Source of the DNA: Bianquea renquensis
GTDB lineage: Bacteria > Bacillota > Clostridia > Lachnospirales > Bianqueaceae
Assembly: GCF_014384895.1 (NCBI RefSeq)
Contig: NZ_JACRSQ010000042.1
Coordinates: forward strand, 1-22,588
Direction: 5' to 3'
Length of the DNA stretch: 22,588 nucleotides
The notes under the pieces are model-generated. The model saw nothing but the letters and a program-made list of their open reading frames with translations. It was not told the origin of the DNA and ran no database searches. Positions 6,634 through 14,761 of this stretch are shown here, piece after piece. Every line of letters begins with the position of its first letter. The first letter of the stretch is position 1. Both the position numbers and the translations under genes were made by a program.

Positions 6634-7734
6634 ATGAAACGTGTATATAATTTTTCGGCGGGCCCCGCAGTACTGCCGGAGGAAGTTCTGGAGCAGGCCG
6701 CCAGGGAAATGATGTCCTATGGAGATAGTGGAATGTCCGTCATGGAGATGAGCCATCGCAGCGCTGTGTACGAGGGAATTCTCAACGAAGCCATAGCGGA
6801 TCTTCGGGATCTCATGGGAATTTCAGATGAGTATGAGGTTATGTTTATCCAAGGCGGAGCCTCGACCCAGTTTGCCATGATCCCCATGAACCTCATGGGC
6901 AAAAACGGAAAGGCGGACTTTATCAATTCCGGCCAATGGTCCAAAAAGGCGATTGCGCAGGCGAAGGCTTATGGCGATGTAAAGGTGATTGCATCTTCCG
7001 AAGATAAGACGTTTTCTTACATACCTTCCTGGGATAGCGCAGAATTCCGAAGCGATGCAGACTATTTTTATATTTGCAGCAACAACACCATCTACGGTAC
7101 CCGCTTTACGGAGCTGCCGGAAACGGGCAATGTACCTTTGGTGGCCGATATGTCCTCCTGCATTTTGTCGGAGCCCTGTGATGTGAACCGGTACGGTTTG
7201 ATTTTCGCGGGGGCGCAGAAGAATATCGGACCCGCCGGAGTCACAGTGGTGATCATGCGCAAATCCTTGATCACCGACAGCAAAGAGGAGAACAGCACGG
7301 TTCTCAAGGGGACGCCGATCATGTTGCAGTATAAGACCCACGCGGACAACAATTCCATGTACAATACGCCTCCCACATATGGAATCTATATTTGCGGCCT
7401 CGTCTTTAAGTGGCTGAAGAAGAACGGCGGGCTGACGGCCATGGCAGCAGTGAATCAGGAGAAAGCCTCGATCCTATACGAGTATTTGGATGAGAGCAAG
7501 ATGTTCCATCCGACGGTATCCGGCGCGGATCGGTCTCTGATGAACGTACCCTTTGTCACTGGGGATAAGGATTTGGACGCAAAGTTTGTGAAAGAAGCGT
7601 CGGCTGCTGGATTTGTCAATCTCAAAGGCCATCGCAGCGTCGGCGGTATGCGGGCGAGTATCTATAACGCCATGCCCACGGAAGGCGTCAAGGCTTTAGT
7701 CGAATTTATGAAGAATTTTGAAGCGCATCAATAA
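6634..7734 (+). CDS. serC: Phosphoserine aminotransferase
   Basis: A 366-aa PLP enzyme converting 3-phosphohydroxypyruvate and glutamate to phosphoserine and 2-oxoglutarate, the second step of serine synthesis. The N-terminus KRVYNFSAGPAVLP is diagnostic, with GGASTQF (74-80) binding the cofactor phosphate and the Schiff-base lysine K196 in FAGAQKNIGPAG; the C-terminal HRSVGGMRAS binds substrate. Length fits the family (about 360). The frame stays open upstream to 6493, but the promoter lies inside that extension and GGGAGGAAG precedes the ATG at 6634, so the family-typical start is used. serA follows after 24 nt in the same transcript. No phosphoserine phosphatase is in the window. Confidence 0.96.
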   Translation: MKRVYNFSAGPAVLPEEVLEQAAREMMSYGDSGMSVMEMSHRSAVYEGILNEAIADLRDLMGISDEYEVMFIQGGASTQFAMIPMNLMGKNGKADFINSGQWSKKAIAQAKAYGDVKVIASSEDKTFSYIPSWDSAEFRSDADYFYICSNNTIYGTRFTELPETGNVPLVADMSSCILSEPCDVNRYGLIFAGAQKNIGPAGVTVVIMRKSLITDSKEENSTVLKGTPIMLQYKTHADNNSMYNTPPTYGIYICGLVFKWLKKNGGLTAMAAVNQEKASILYEYLDESKMFHPTVSGADRSLMNVPFVTGDKDLDAKFVKEASAAGFVNLKGHRSVGGMRASIYNAMPTEGVKALVEFMKNFEAHQ

Positions 7735-7758
7735 CAGAGAAGGGTTGATTGAGTCAAT

Positions 7759-8922
7759 ATGAAGATAAAACTGTTAAACAAAATTTCGCCTGTTGGCCTG
7801 AATGTATTTGACGAGACATATGAGACATCGGACGCCATTGAAAATCCTGATGCCATTATGGTGCGCAGCGCGAAGATGCATGATCTACCGAGAAATCCAG
7901 AACTGTTGGCCATCGCAAGAGCGGGGGCGGGCGTGAACAATATTCCCGTCGATGCATGCAGCGAGGAGGGGATCGTCGTATTCAACACGCCGGGAGCCAA
8001 CGCCAATGCGGTCAAAGAGATGGTGCTGACGGGTATGTTGTTGGCCAGCCGCGATGTCATCGGGGGCGTGGAGTATGTGCGAGGTCTGGAAGGACAGGAC
8101 GGGGTCGCCAAGCTGGTGGAGGCAAACAAATCGAATTTTGCCGGAACGGAGATCCAGGGGAAAACATTAGCGGTCATCGGATTGGGCGCAATCGGTGTGC
8201 TTGTGGCCAATGCCGCTCATTCCCTGGGGATGGATGTTATCGGATATGATCCCTATGTCTCAGTCAATGCGGCGTGGAAGCTTTCGCGCAGCATCGAGCA
8301 CGGGGACAGTTTGGCGAGCATTTTGCCCCAGGCTGATTTCGTCACGATCCATGTGCCGTTGAATGATGAGACAAAGGGATATATCAATCAGGACGTCTTT
8401 GCCATGATGAAAAAGGGTGTCAAGCTCATGAACTTCTCCCGCGGAGAAATCGTGGACGAGGAGGCGCTGTTGAAGGCGATCGAGGAGGGGATTGTCGATA
8501 AGTACGTTACAGACTTTCCCAATGAGAAGATGGTGAACCAGAGGAATGTGATCGCCATCCCGCATCTAGGTGCTTCAACGGAAGAATCGGAGGAGAACTG
8601 TGCGGTTATGGCGGCGCAGCAGATCCGCGACTACCTGGAAAATGGAAACATTGTCAATTCTGTCAATTTTCCTGCCTGCGACATGGGCGTCTTAAAGCTT
8701 CCCTGCCGAGTGCTGATTATGCACCGGAATGTTCCCAAGATTGTGAGCCAGCTGACGCAGCTCATCGCGCGTGAGAACCTGAATATCTCAGATATGAATA
8801 ATCGAAGCCGGAAAGACTTAGCCTATACGATGTTGGATCTGGACTCGAAAGCTGACGCAGCGACGCTGGATGCCATGCGCGCTGTAGAAGGCGTGATCCG
8901 TGTTCGGGTGATTTATAAGTGA
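7759..8922 (+). CDS. serA: D-3-phosphoglycerate dehydrogenase with C-terminal ACT domain
   Basis: 387 aa. It oxidises 3-phosphoglycerate to 3-phosphohydroxypyruvate with NAD+, the first step of serine synthesis and the source of the SerC substrate. The D-2-hydroxyacid dehydrogenase fold shows RAGAGVNNI (54-62), NAD-binding GLGAIG (141-146) with D164 after the second strand indicating NAD preference, catalytic R228 in FSRGE, and H269 in PHLGAST; the catalytic acid is probably in the DFPNE segment (252-256). From about 316 an ACT domain (VLIMHRNVPKIVSQL) suggests feedback control by serine. It is shorter than the 410-530 aa enzymes with an intervening domain, matching the compact clostridial type. 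A GAAGGG lies 14 nt before the ATG, farther than usual. Confidence 0.92.
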   Translation: MKIKLLNKISPVGLNVFDETYETSDAIENPDAIMVRSAKMHDLPRNPELLAIARAGAGVNNIPVDACSEEGIVVFNTPGANANAVKEMVLTGMLLASRDVIGGVEYVRGLEGQDGVAKLVEANKSNFAGTEIQGKTLAVIGLGAIGVLVANAAHSLGMDVIGYDPYVSVNAAWKLSRSIEHGDSLASILPQADFVTIHVPLNDETKGYINQDVFAMMKKGVKLMNFSRGEIVDEEALLKAIEEGIVDKYVTDFPNEKMVNQRNVIAIPHLGASTEESEENCAVMAAQQIRDYLENGNIVNSVNFPACDMGVLKLPCRVLIMHRNVPKIVSQLTQLIARENLNISDMNNRSRKDLAYTMLDLDSKADAATLDAMRAVEGVIRVRVIYK

Positions 8923-8929
8923 GATTGCG

Positions 8930-8957
8930 GCGGCATAGCGGAGGCTATGCCGCTTTA
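8930..8957 (+). terminator. Intrinsic terminator of serC-serA
   Basis: GCGGCATAGC (8930-8939) pairs perfectly over 10 bp with GCTATGCCGC (8944-8953) around a GGAG loop. The tail is only TTTA, which is weak. Repeat copy R1 begins 8 nt after the stem. Confidence 0.75.
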
Positions 8958-8960
8958 TCC

Positions 8961-9010
8961 TATGGAAAGCCCGCCGGAAAGCGGGTAAAATCCGAAGAAC
9001 CTTTGAATTT
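8961..9010 (+). repeat. Post-terminator repeat, copy R1
   Basis: This is the most divergent of four copies. It retains TATGGAAAGCCCGCCGG and CCGAAGAACC, with the second hairpin arm changed (AAAGCGGG in place of GGAGGCGG). It starts just past the serA terminator and ends 16 nt before the rpsO -35. Compare copies at 9474, 14633 and 19635. Confidence 0.75.
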
Positions 9011-9025
9011 ATGCAGAATTAGCCC

Positions 9026-9054
9026 TTTACAAGCCCACCTCTTTGTGATACAAT
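9026..9054 (+). promoter_or_regulatory. Promoter of rpsO
   Basis: TTTACA (9026-9031), a 17-nt spacer, then TACAAT (9049-9054); each hexamer matches consensus in 5 of 6 positions. The start would be near 9061, leaving a leader of about 94 nt. Confidence 0.75.
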
Positions 9055-9060
9055 TAGAAA

Positions 9061-9154
9061 ATGTGGAATGAACCGCTGCTCAGAGAATGGAAGCTCCAAC
9101 CTGATCTTAGCAGTTGGGGATGTCTCGTAAATGTCAATCTAGGAGGATATTGCT
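9061..9154 (+). promoter_or_regulatory. rpsO leader, possible S15 autoregulatory RNA
   Basis: The leader can form a stem between CTCCAAC (9094-9100) and GTTGGGG (9113-9119, one G-U) with a 12-nt loop, ending about 20 nt before the AGGAGG. S15 represses its own translation through leader structures that differ between phyla, so this is a reasonable candidate. No known S15 leader class was recognised by sequence. Confidence 0.35.
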
Positions 9155-9418
9155 ATGACAAAGGAAAGAAAGCTAGAAATCATCAAGGAATACGGGCGCA
9201 GCGAAGGCGACACCGGGTCGCCGGAAGTGCAAATCGCCCTGCTGACAGAGCGCATCAATCATCTGACAGAACATCTGAAGACACATAAGAAGGATCATCA
9301 TTCCCGCCGCGGTCTTTTGATGCTGGTCGGACAGCGCAGAGGTCTCTTAAATTACCTGAAATCCAAAGATATCGAGGGATATCGTGTGTTGATTAACAAG
9401 CTGGGTATCAGGAGATAA
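9155..9418 (+). CDS. rpsO: 30S ribosomal protein S15
   Basis: An 87-aa primary 16S rRNA-binding protein of the small-subunit platform. The sequence is canonical: GDTGSPEVQIALLTERINHL, HKKDHHSRRGLLMLVGQRR and LLNYLKSKD are the hallmarks, and the length matches the usual 88-89. The ATG follows AGGAGG by 8 nt. An overlapping frame opening at 9061 has no family features and is discarded. pnp lies 146 nt downstream, the classical arrangement. Confidence 0.98.
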   Translation: MTKERKLEIIKEYGRSEGDTGSPEVQIALLTERINHLTEHLKTHKKDHHSRRGLLMLVGQRRGLLNYLKSKDIEGYRVLINKLGIRR

Positions 9419-9435
9419 CGGTAGGTTATCTCCTG
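9409..9435 (+). repeat. 11-bp hairpin across the rpsO stop codon
   Basis: CAGGAGATAAC (9409-9419) pairs perfectly with GTTATCTCCTG (9425-9435) around a 5-nt loop, with the rpsO TAA inside the left arm. No T run follows, so it is unlikely to terminate alone. It may protect the 3' end, or be a processing site like the RNase III hairpin between rpsO and pnp in E. coli. Confidence 0.55.
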
Positions 9436-9443
9436 CAAGATCG

Positions 9444-9469
9444 GAGCGGATACTTATCCGCTCTATTTT
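9444..9469 (+). terminator. Intrinsic terminator after rpsO
   Basis: GAGCGGATA (9444-9452) is complementary to TATCCGCTC (9455-9463); the innermost pairs open to make a loop. TATTTT follows. Repeat copy R2 begins 11 nt after the stem. Confidence 0.7.
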
Positions 9470-9473
9470 GTCC

Positions 9474-9528
9474 TATAGGAAAGCCCGCCGGGAGGCGGAC
9501 CTGGATTCGAAGAACCGCGAAGGCGAAC
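9474..9528 (+). repeat. Post-terminator repeat, copy R2
   Basis: TATAGGAAAGCCCGCC, GGGAGGCGGAC, ATTCGAAGAACCGCGAAGG: this is close to the four-copy consensus. CCGCC and GGCGG form a short hairpin. A run of six T (9529-9534) follows directly, and the pnp ribosome-binding site is 23 nt farther on. No clear promoter for pnp is visible, so pnp may depend on read-through from rpsO. Confidence 0.85.
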
Positions 9529-9564
9529 TTTTTTCACGAATATAACTTTATAAGGAGTGTAAGC

Positions 9565-11733
9565 ATGTCGAAAATTTTTACCATGGAATTGGCGGGCCGG
9601 ATGTTGAAGGCTGAGATCGGCAAAGTAGCGGAGCAGGCCAACGGCGCCGTCTGGCTTTCCTACGGCGACACGGTTGTCCTGAGCACGGCGACCGCGTCGG
9701 ACAAACCGCGGGAAGGCATTGATTTCTTCCCACTCAGTGTGGACTACGAAGAGCGGTTGTACTCAGTTGGAAAGATACCGGGCAGTTTTATTAAGAGGGA
9801 AGGACGTCCGACGGAGAATGCGATTTTGACCGCTCGCTGCATTGACCGGCCGATGCGCCCTCTATTTCCAAAGGACTATCGCAATGACGTCTCCCTGGTG
9901 AACACGGTTTTGTGTGTTGACCAGGACTGTTCACCGGAAATTTTGGCCATGGTCGGCTCTTCCATCGCGGTCTCCATCTCCGATATTCCCTTTGCTGGCC
10001 CTATCGGTGCGGTTTCTGTCGGGCTGGTGGACGGAGAATTTGTCATCAATCCCACATCCGCGCAGCGTGAGGTCAGCGATTTGAACCTGACGGTGGCATC
10101 CACCGCGGAGAAGGTGGTTATGATCGAAGCCGGCGCCAATGAAGTGCCGGAAGCGCAGATGATTGAGGCGATTTTTAAGGCCCATGAGGAAAATCGGAAG
10201 ATCGTTGCCTTTATCGACGAGATCGTAGCGGAAGTTGGGAAGCCTAAGCATGCCTACGAGGAACAGGTTGTTCCGGAAGAGGTGTTTGCGATGCTGCGAG
10301 AGGTGGTTTCACCTCAGCGCATGGAGGAGGCTGTTTTCAGCGATGTCAAACAGGTGCGCGAAGAGCGGGTCAATGGGCTGACAGATGAGTTTGCTGCCGC
10401 TGTGGACGCGCTGCCGGAGGAAGACCAGGAGCGGTTCCGTCCTTATATTGCGGAGGCCATGTATCAATATCAGAAAAAGACCGTGCGGAAGATGATCAAG
10501 GAAGATCACAAGCGTCCAGATGGACGGGCCCTGGATGAGATCCGTCCGCTGTCGGCAGAGATTGATTTGTTGCCGCGGACTCATGGCAGCGGGTTATTCC
10601 GCAGAGGGCAGACACAGGTTCTGACCATCGCAACTTTGGGTGCGCTCAGCGATCAGCAGCGCTTGGACGGTTTGGATGAGCTGGAGGATTCCAAGCGGTA
10701 CATCCACCACTATAATTTCCCGTCCTATTCTGTAGGGGAAACGAAACCCTCCAGAGGACCCGGGCGCCGGGAGATCGGCCACGGCGCTTTGGCGGAGCGT
10801 GCATTGGTTCCGGTTTTGCCGTCGGAAGAGGAATTCCCCTATGCCATCCGTTTGGTCTCGGAAGTGTTGAGCTCCAATGGATCGACTTCCCAGGGAAGCA
10901 TCTGTGCCAGCACGCTGTCACTGATGGCTGCGGGTGTGCCCATCAAGGCTCCTGTCGCCGGTATTTCCTGTGGACTGATCACAGGGGATACAGATGACGA
11001 TTTCATCCTGCTCACAGACATCCAGGGGTTGGAAGACTTCTTCGGCGACATGGACTTCAAGGTGGCCGGTACGCATAAGGGCATTACGGCCATTCAGATG
11101 GACATTAAAGTTCAGGGCTTGACAAGAGCGATTATCGAACAGGCCATCTACAACACTCGCAAGGCGAGAGAATATATTCTGGACGATATCATGTTGCCCT
11201 GTATTTCACAGCCGAGGGCTACCGTGTCCCCCTATGCGCCGAAGATCTTCCAGACGCGTATCAATGTGGAGAAGATAGGGGAAGTCGTTGGGCCAAAGGG
11301 TAAAATGATCAATAAGATCATCGATGAGACAGGAGTTAAGATCGATATCGAGGAAGATGGACGGGTCTTCGTCTTCGGCGTTGACGATGAGATGGCAAAG
11401 AAAGCGATTCAGATCATCGAGACCATCGCGAAGGATGTGGAGATCGGTGAGATCTACAACGCCAAGGTGGTACGCCTTGCCAAGTTTGGCGCCTTTGTTG
11501 AAATCTTCCCGGGCAAGGATGCGCTGCTTCACATCTCGCAGATCAGCCACGAGCATGTGAAGGAAGTGGAAGATGTTCTGAAGGTTGGCGATGAGATTAT
11601 GGTAAAGGTTACGGAAGTGGACGACCAGGGGAAAGTCAAAGTTTCCAGGCGTGCACTCTTGCCACCGAAGGAAGGCGCGGCTGAACGCCCGGAGAAGTCA
11701 GAGAGAGCGGAGAGGCGCCATGATCGCCATTGA
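9565..11733 (+). CDS. pnp: Polyribonucleotide nucleotidyltransferase (PNPase)
   Basis: A 722-aa phosphorolytic 3'-5' exoribonuclease of the RNA degradation machinery. It has two RNase PH cores: the first with FFPLSVDYEERLYSVGKIPG and RPTENAILTARCIDRPMRPL, the second with RTHGSGLFRRGQTQVLT and the metal-binding EDFFGDMDFKVAGT. An alpha-helical segment separates them. A KH domain follows (VGPKGKMINKIIDETG, about 570-585) and then an S1 domain (about 625-695, FGAFVEIFPGKDALLHISQ). The ATG is 7 nt after AAGGAG. The basic and acidic C-terminal tail (AERPEKSERAERRHDRH) overlaps the dut start by 14 nt. Confidence 0.98.
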   Translation: MSKIFTMELAGRMLKAEIGKVAEQANGAVWLSYGDTVVLSTATASDKPREGIDFFPLSVDYEERLYSVGKIPGSFIKREGRPTENAILTARCIDRPMRPLFPKDYRNDVSLVNTVLCVDQDCSPEILAMVGSSIAVSISDIPFAGPIGAVSVGLVDGEFVINPTSAQREVSDLNLTVASTAEKVVMIEAGANEVPEAQMIEAIFKAHEENRKIVAFIDEIVAEVGKPKHAYEEQVVPEEVFAMLREVVSPQRMEEAVFSDVKQVREERVNGLTDEFAAAVDALPEEDQERFRPYIAEAMYQYQKKTVRKMIKEDHKRPDGRALDEIRPLSAEIDLLPRTHGSGLFRRGQTQVLTIATLGALSDQQRLDGLDELEDSKRYIHHYNFPSYSVGETKPSRGPGRREIGHGALAERALVPVLPSEEEFPYAIRLVSEVLSSNGSTSQGSICASTLSLMAAGVPIKAPVAGISCGLITGDTDDDFILLTDIQGLEDFFGDMDFKVAGTHKGITAIQMDIKVQGLTRAIIEQAIYNTRKAREYILDDIMLPCISQPRATVSPYAPKIFQTRINVEKIGEVVGPKGKMINKIIDETGVKIDIEEDGRVFVFGVDDEMAKKAIQIIETIAKDVEIGEIYNAKVVRLAKFGAFVEIFPGKDALLHISQISHEHVKEVEDVLKVGDEIMVKVTEVDDQGKVKVSRRALLPPKEGAAERPEKSERAERRHDRH

Positions 11734-12226
11734 GAAGATCAGTCTGGCGCAGTACCAGAAAGACCGTCTGGACACTGCGCCGGGGACGCAGATGACATTG
11801 CCGCAGCTTGAAGAAGAGTATGCGGGTATTATCCTCCCCCGGCGCGGGACGCTTGTATCAGCTGGATACGATTTTCACACACCCTTTTCCTTAACCCTGG
11901 AGCCTGGCGAAACTCTCGTGGTCCCCACGGGCCTCAGGGCCATCATGGAGGATGATATGTGGCTGGGAATCTACATCCGGTCCAGCTTGGGATTTAAGTA
12001 TGGAGTCCGCCTTGTGAACTCGGTGGCGGTGATCGATGCGGACTATGCATGGGCGGACAATGAAGGACATCTGAAGATCGGGATCTACAATGGCGGGAAT
12101 CAGGCGATTGCGCTGAAAGCTGGGGATGCATTTGCGCAGGGCATCTTTCAGAGGTATTATCGCACGGATGATGATGAGCCCATCAACCGTCGCCGCACCG
12201 GTGGTTTTGGTTCAACCAATCTCTAG
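11720..12226 (+). CDS. dut: dUTP diphosphatase (trimeric dUTPase family)
   Basis: A 168-aa product hydrolysing dUTP to dUMP and pyrophosphate, keeping uracil out of DNA and feeding dTMP synthesis. The motifs occur in order: SAGYDFHT (47-54, motif 1), RSSLG (87-91, motif 2), NSVAVIDADY (100-109, motif 3 with catalytic Asp), GDAFAQGIF (135-143, motif 4) and the flexible C-terminal RRTGGFGSTN (158-167, motif 5). Motif 2 and the DADYAW region differ from E. coli-type Dut and recall the dCTP deaminase/dUTPase superfamily forms of Firmicutes. The ATG at 11720, inside the pnp end and after GGAGAGG, is preferred over an upstream open frame from 11651. The 14-nt overlap implies translational coupling to pnp. 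Confidence 0.88.
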   Translation: MIAIEKISLAQYQKDRLDTAPGTQMTLPQLEEEYAGIILPRRGTLVSAGYDFHTPFSLTLEPGETLVVPTGLRAIMEDDMWLGIYIRSSLGFKYGVRLVNSVAVIDADYAWADNEGHLKIGIYNGGNQAIALKAGDAFAQGIFQRYYRTDDDEPINRRRTGGFGSTNL

Positions 12227-12248
12227 GAATAAATACGCCCTCTTTGGA

Positions 12249-12269
12249 AAATACTAGACACGAGTATTT
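12249..12269 (+). repeat. Hairpin just upstream of the tepA ribosome-binding site
   Basis: AAATACT (12249-12255) and AGTATTT (12263-12269) pair over 7 bp around a 7-nt loop, ending 4 nt before AAGGAGG. It is AT-rich with no T run, so it is more likely a translation-modulating or stabilising hairpin than a terminator. Confidence 0.4.
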
Positions 12270-12286
12270 GACAAGGAGGTTTTTGT

Positions 12287-13060
12287 ATGCTGCAAAACCA
12301 GGACCCGAAGGAAGATATCGTGGAAGAGCCGTTGGAAACGGAAAAAGAAGAGACAGAGATACCGGAAGAGTATAATGACACGCTAAAAGAGTTTGGACAG
12401 ACGCAGACACCGTTGACGAAAAAAAAGAATCCGAGGGGAAACATCTATTGCCTTACGATCATTGGACAGATTGAGGGGCATATGGCGCTGCCACCGCAGA
12501 CTAAGGCGACTAAGTATGAACATATCTTGCCGCAGCTGGCGGCGATTCGGGATAATGATGAGATCGACGGCTTGCTGATCCTGCTCAATACAGTGGGAGG
12601 CGATATTGAAGCCGGGCTGGCCATTGCGGAGATGATCGCCTACCTTGGCAAGCCGTCGGTCTCGCTGGTTCTGGGGGGTGGACATTCCATCGGCGTACCG
12701 CTGGCGGTGTCGACGAATTATTCTTTCATCGTGCCGACGGCAACCATGACCATCCATCCGGTTCGCATGTCGGGACTGGTCATTGGAGTTGCCCAAACCT
12801 TTGACTATTTTGAAAAGATGCAAGATCGAATTGTGGAGTTCGTCGTCCGAAATTCCAAAATATCGGCGCGGCGCTTTAAGGAATTGATGCTGGATACGGG
12901 AAAGCTGGCGAAGGATGTAGGGACGATCATCATCGGGGAGGAGGCCGTGCGCGAGGGGCTTATTGATGAGACCGGCGGCTTGGACCAGGCGATTGAAAAG
13001 TTATATTCGTTTATAAAGGAGAAGCGTGAGCAAAAAAAACAAAATCAAGAGCAAACATGA
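12287..13060 (+). CDS. tepA: ClpP-like serine protease, TepA/YmfB family
   Basis: 257 aa. After an acidic N-terminal stretch (about 1-45) comes a ClpP/crotonase-fold domain: LLNTVGGDIEAGLAIAEMI (99-117), nucleophile S134 in GGGHSIG, and H157 in MTIHP; the third catalytic residue is probably one of the aspartates at 203-210. The family includes B. subtilis TepA, proposed to act in protein secretion or germination, but its substrate is not firmly known. No signal peptide is visible. Synteny rpsO-pnp-dut-tepA is typical of Firmicutes, and spoIIIE/ftsK normally follows; here an accessory region follows instead. AAGGAGG precedes the ATG by 7 nt. Confidence 0.85.
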   Translation: MLQNQDPKEDIVEEPLETEKEETEIPEEYNDTLKEFGQTQTPLTKKKNPRGNIYCLTIIGQIEGHMALPPQTKATKYEHILPQLAAIRDNDEIDGLLILLNTVGGDIEAGLAIAEMIAYLGKPSVSLVLGGGHSIGVPLAVSTNYSFIVPTATMTIHPVRMSGLVIGVAQTFDYFEKMQDRIVEFVVRNSKISARRFKELMLDTGKLAKDVGTIIIGEEAVREGLIDETGGLDQAIEKLYSFIKEKREQKKQNQEQT

Positions 13061-13085
13061 GCTGGATTCAAGTCCAGCTCTTTGT
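13059..13085 (+). terminator. Intrinsic terminator overlapping the tepA stop
   Basis: GAGCTGGA (13059-13066) pairs with TCCAGCTC (13073-13080) around TTCAAG, followed by TTTGTCTT. The left arm begins inside the TGA codon, which closes the rpsO-tepA block. No post-terminator repeat follows this terminator. Confidence 0.75.
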
Positions 13086-13149
13086 CTTAAGCCGTAAGGT
13101 GGACATAATTCCGAAGAAGCGCTACGAAAATATTTCTTTGCAGCAAATA

Positions 13150-13178
13150 TTTACTTCAATTTCCTTTTATGCTATACT
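13150..13178 (+). promoter_or_regulatory. Promoter of the GH39-like gene
   Basis: TTTACT (13150-13155), 17 nt, then TATACT (13173-13178). The start is near 13185, only about 20 nt before the ATG at 13204. Confidence 0.6.
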
Positions 13179-13203
13179 TAGGGCACAAAAAGGAGGGAAC
13201 TAT

Positions 13204-14544
13204 ATGGTCAATATAGACATTGATTTCAATAATAAGATCGGGAAAATCAAACCGATGCACGCAGTCAACAATGGACCTGTGTATAAATTTGCATCCGACC
13301 AGAGAATTACCAATTTAGACAGCTACCGCCAAGCGGGAATTCCCTATGCGAGAACGCATGATGCTTCATTTTATGAAGATTACGGCGGAGAGCATATTGT
13401 GGATGTGCACGCGATTTTTCCAAATTTTGAGAATGACCCCTGTGATCCGGATTCCTATGATTTTGTACTTACGGATGACTATCTAAAGATGATCGAAATG
13501 GCGGGGACTAAGGTTTTTTATCGACTTGGGTCTAAGATTGAACATTGGCCTAAAAAATATGGAACGCTCCCCCCGAAGGACTTTAAAAAGTGGGCTGTTA
13601 TCTGCGAGCATATTATTAAGCATTATAATGAAGGTTGGGCGAACGGGTTTCATAAGAATATAGAGTATTGGGAGATATGGAACGAACCCAATCTTGACCC
13701 GGATGATTCGACACATAAAAGATGCTGGGGCGGGACGAAACTTCAATTTTTTGAGTTTTATGATGTAGCGGCAACCCATCTAAAGCAGTGTTTTCCCGGA
13801 CTTAAAATAGGCGGGCCTGCGCTTGCTATCGATCTGGAGTGGGCAAAGGATTTTTTGTCGCAGCTGAAATCTCCCCTGGACTTTTTCTCGTGGCATACAT
13901 ATTCCACGGATCCGAAAGAAATTAGCAGTACGGTGGAGCAAATACGAAGTTTGCTGGATCAATATGGATTTACTCAGACAGAAAATATACTGGACGAATG
14001 GAACTATGTAACAGGTTGGACGGGTGACGACTGGATCCGATCGCTGAAGACGGAGAAAAATTTGAAGGGCGCCTCCTTTATCGCCGGAACAATGTGCAGG
14101 TGCCAATATTCCTCTCTGGATATGCTAATGTACTATGACGCACGCCCCTGTTCAATGAACGGTATGTTTAATACCGATCTGGTTTGTGAATGTCTCAAGG
14201 GCTATTATCCTTTTAAGATGTTCAACACTCTTTATCAGTTGGGCAACAGCACAGAAGTTGCGTGTGATAGCGATACCCTGTATGCCTGCGCTGCTCGGGA
14301 CGATGGAAATGCCGCCATTATGCTCACGCATTATTGCGATGACGATACGACTCTGCCGGAGGAGATCAGATTGAATATCCGAGGATTTAGCGGGGATAAA
14401 GGGATTAAAGCACAGTTCTATCTGTTAGATGAGGTTCATGACCTTACACTTGTCAAAGAAGAGGTTTTGAGCGGTGATCGTTTCTCCACATTCCTTACGG
14501 TTCCGCTGTTTAGCTCATATTTAATTACGTTGACAAAAATGTAA
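13204..14544 (+). CDS. GH39-like glycoside hydrolase (clan GH-A)
   Basis: 446 aa. Retaining clan GH-A features are clear: acid/base E161 in YWEIWNEPNL and probable nucleophile E265 in ILDEWNY, with HDASFYEDYGG near the N-terminus and SWHTYS (229-234) on a barrel strand. The layout, (beta/alpha)8 barrel then a C-terminal beta domain from about 360, is that of GH39 beta-xylosidases and related enzymes. There is no signal peptide, so it acts on imported oligosaccharides in the cytoplasm. Substrate specificity cannot be read from sequence. The start at 13204 follows AAAGGAGGG; the upstream extension to 13057 crosses the promoter and is rejected. The gene is more AT-rich than pnp or dut. Confidence 0.82.
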   Translation: MVNIDIDFNNKIGKIKPMHAVNNGPVYKFASDQRITNLDSYRQAGIPYARTHDASFYEDYGGEHIVDVHAIFPNFENDPCDPDSYDFVLTDDYLKMIEMAGTKVFYRLGSKIEHWPKKYGTLPPKDFKKWAVICEHIIKHYNEGWANGFHKNIEYWEIWNEPNLDPDDSTHKRCWGGTKLQFFEFYDVAATHLKQCFPGLKIGGPALAIDLEWAKDFLSQLKSPLDFFSWHTYSTDPKEISSTVEQIRSLLDQYGFTQTENILDEWNYVTGWTGDDWIRSLKTEKNLKGASFIAGTMCRCQYSSLDMLMYYDARPCSMNGMFNTDLVCECLKGYYPFKMFNTLYQLGNSTEVACDSDTLYACAARDDGNAAIMLTHYCDDDTTLPEEIRLNIRGFSGDKGIKAQFYLLDEVHDLTLVKEEVLSGDRFSTFLTVPLFSSYLITLTKM

Positions 14545-14590
14545 ACCATGGGACATCTGGTTGTACGCCCCTTTATCTAGAAGAACCATC

Positions 14591-14632
14591 GCCATCGCCT
14601 CCTGAGGCGGGAAGGGCGATGGCTTTTTCTTT
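14591..14632 (+). terminator. Intrinsic terminator of the GH39-like gene
   Basis: GCCATCGCC (14591-14599) pairs with GGCGATGGC (14615-14623), followed by TTTTTCTTTT. Between the arms, CGCCTC and GAGGCG could make an alternative short hairpin. The stem begins 46 nt after the stop. Confidence 0.88.
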
Positions 14633-14683
14633 TATAGGAGAGTCCGCCGGGAGGCGGATTAATTCGAAGAACCGGAGGTTCTA
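14633..14683 (+). repeat. Post-terminator repeat, copy R3
   Basis: TATAGGAGAGTCCGCC, GGGAGGCGGA, AATTCGAAGAACC, GGAGGTTCTA. The second half can fold as GAACC-GGA-GGTTC. It starts 10 nt after the terminator stem and ends 7 nt before the next -35 box. Confidence 0.85.
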
Positions 14684-14690
14684 TATATCA

Positions 14691-14719
14691 TTGACAAATC
14701 GAGTCATATGATTTATTAT
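14691..14719 (+). promoter_or_regulatory. Promoter of the isochorismatase-family gene
   Basis: A consensus TTGACA (14691-14696), 17 nt, then TATTAT (14714-14719). The start is near 14726, before the ribosome-binding site AGGGAGG. Confidence 0.8.
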
Positions 14720-14761
14720 GTGTATATACAGGTGAATATACAAAATAGGGAGGTTAAATCA

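Noticed and set aside
9061..9288. 75-codon frame starting in the rpsO leader
   Set aside because: It overlaps rpsO in another frame, has no ribosome-binding site and no family resemblance; rpsO itself is certain.
8961..9528. Repeated units as a CRISPR array
   Set aside because: The copies are far apart (hundreds to thousands of bases), imperfect, and separated by genes rather than uniform spacers; no cas genes are present.
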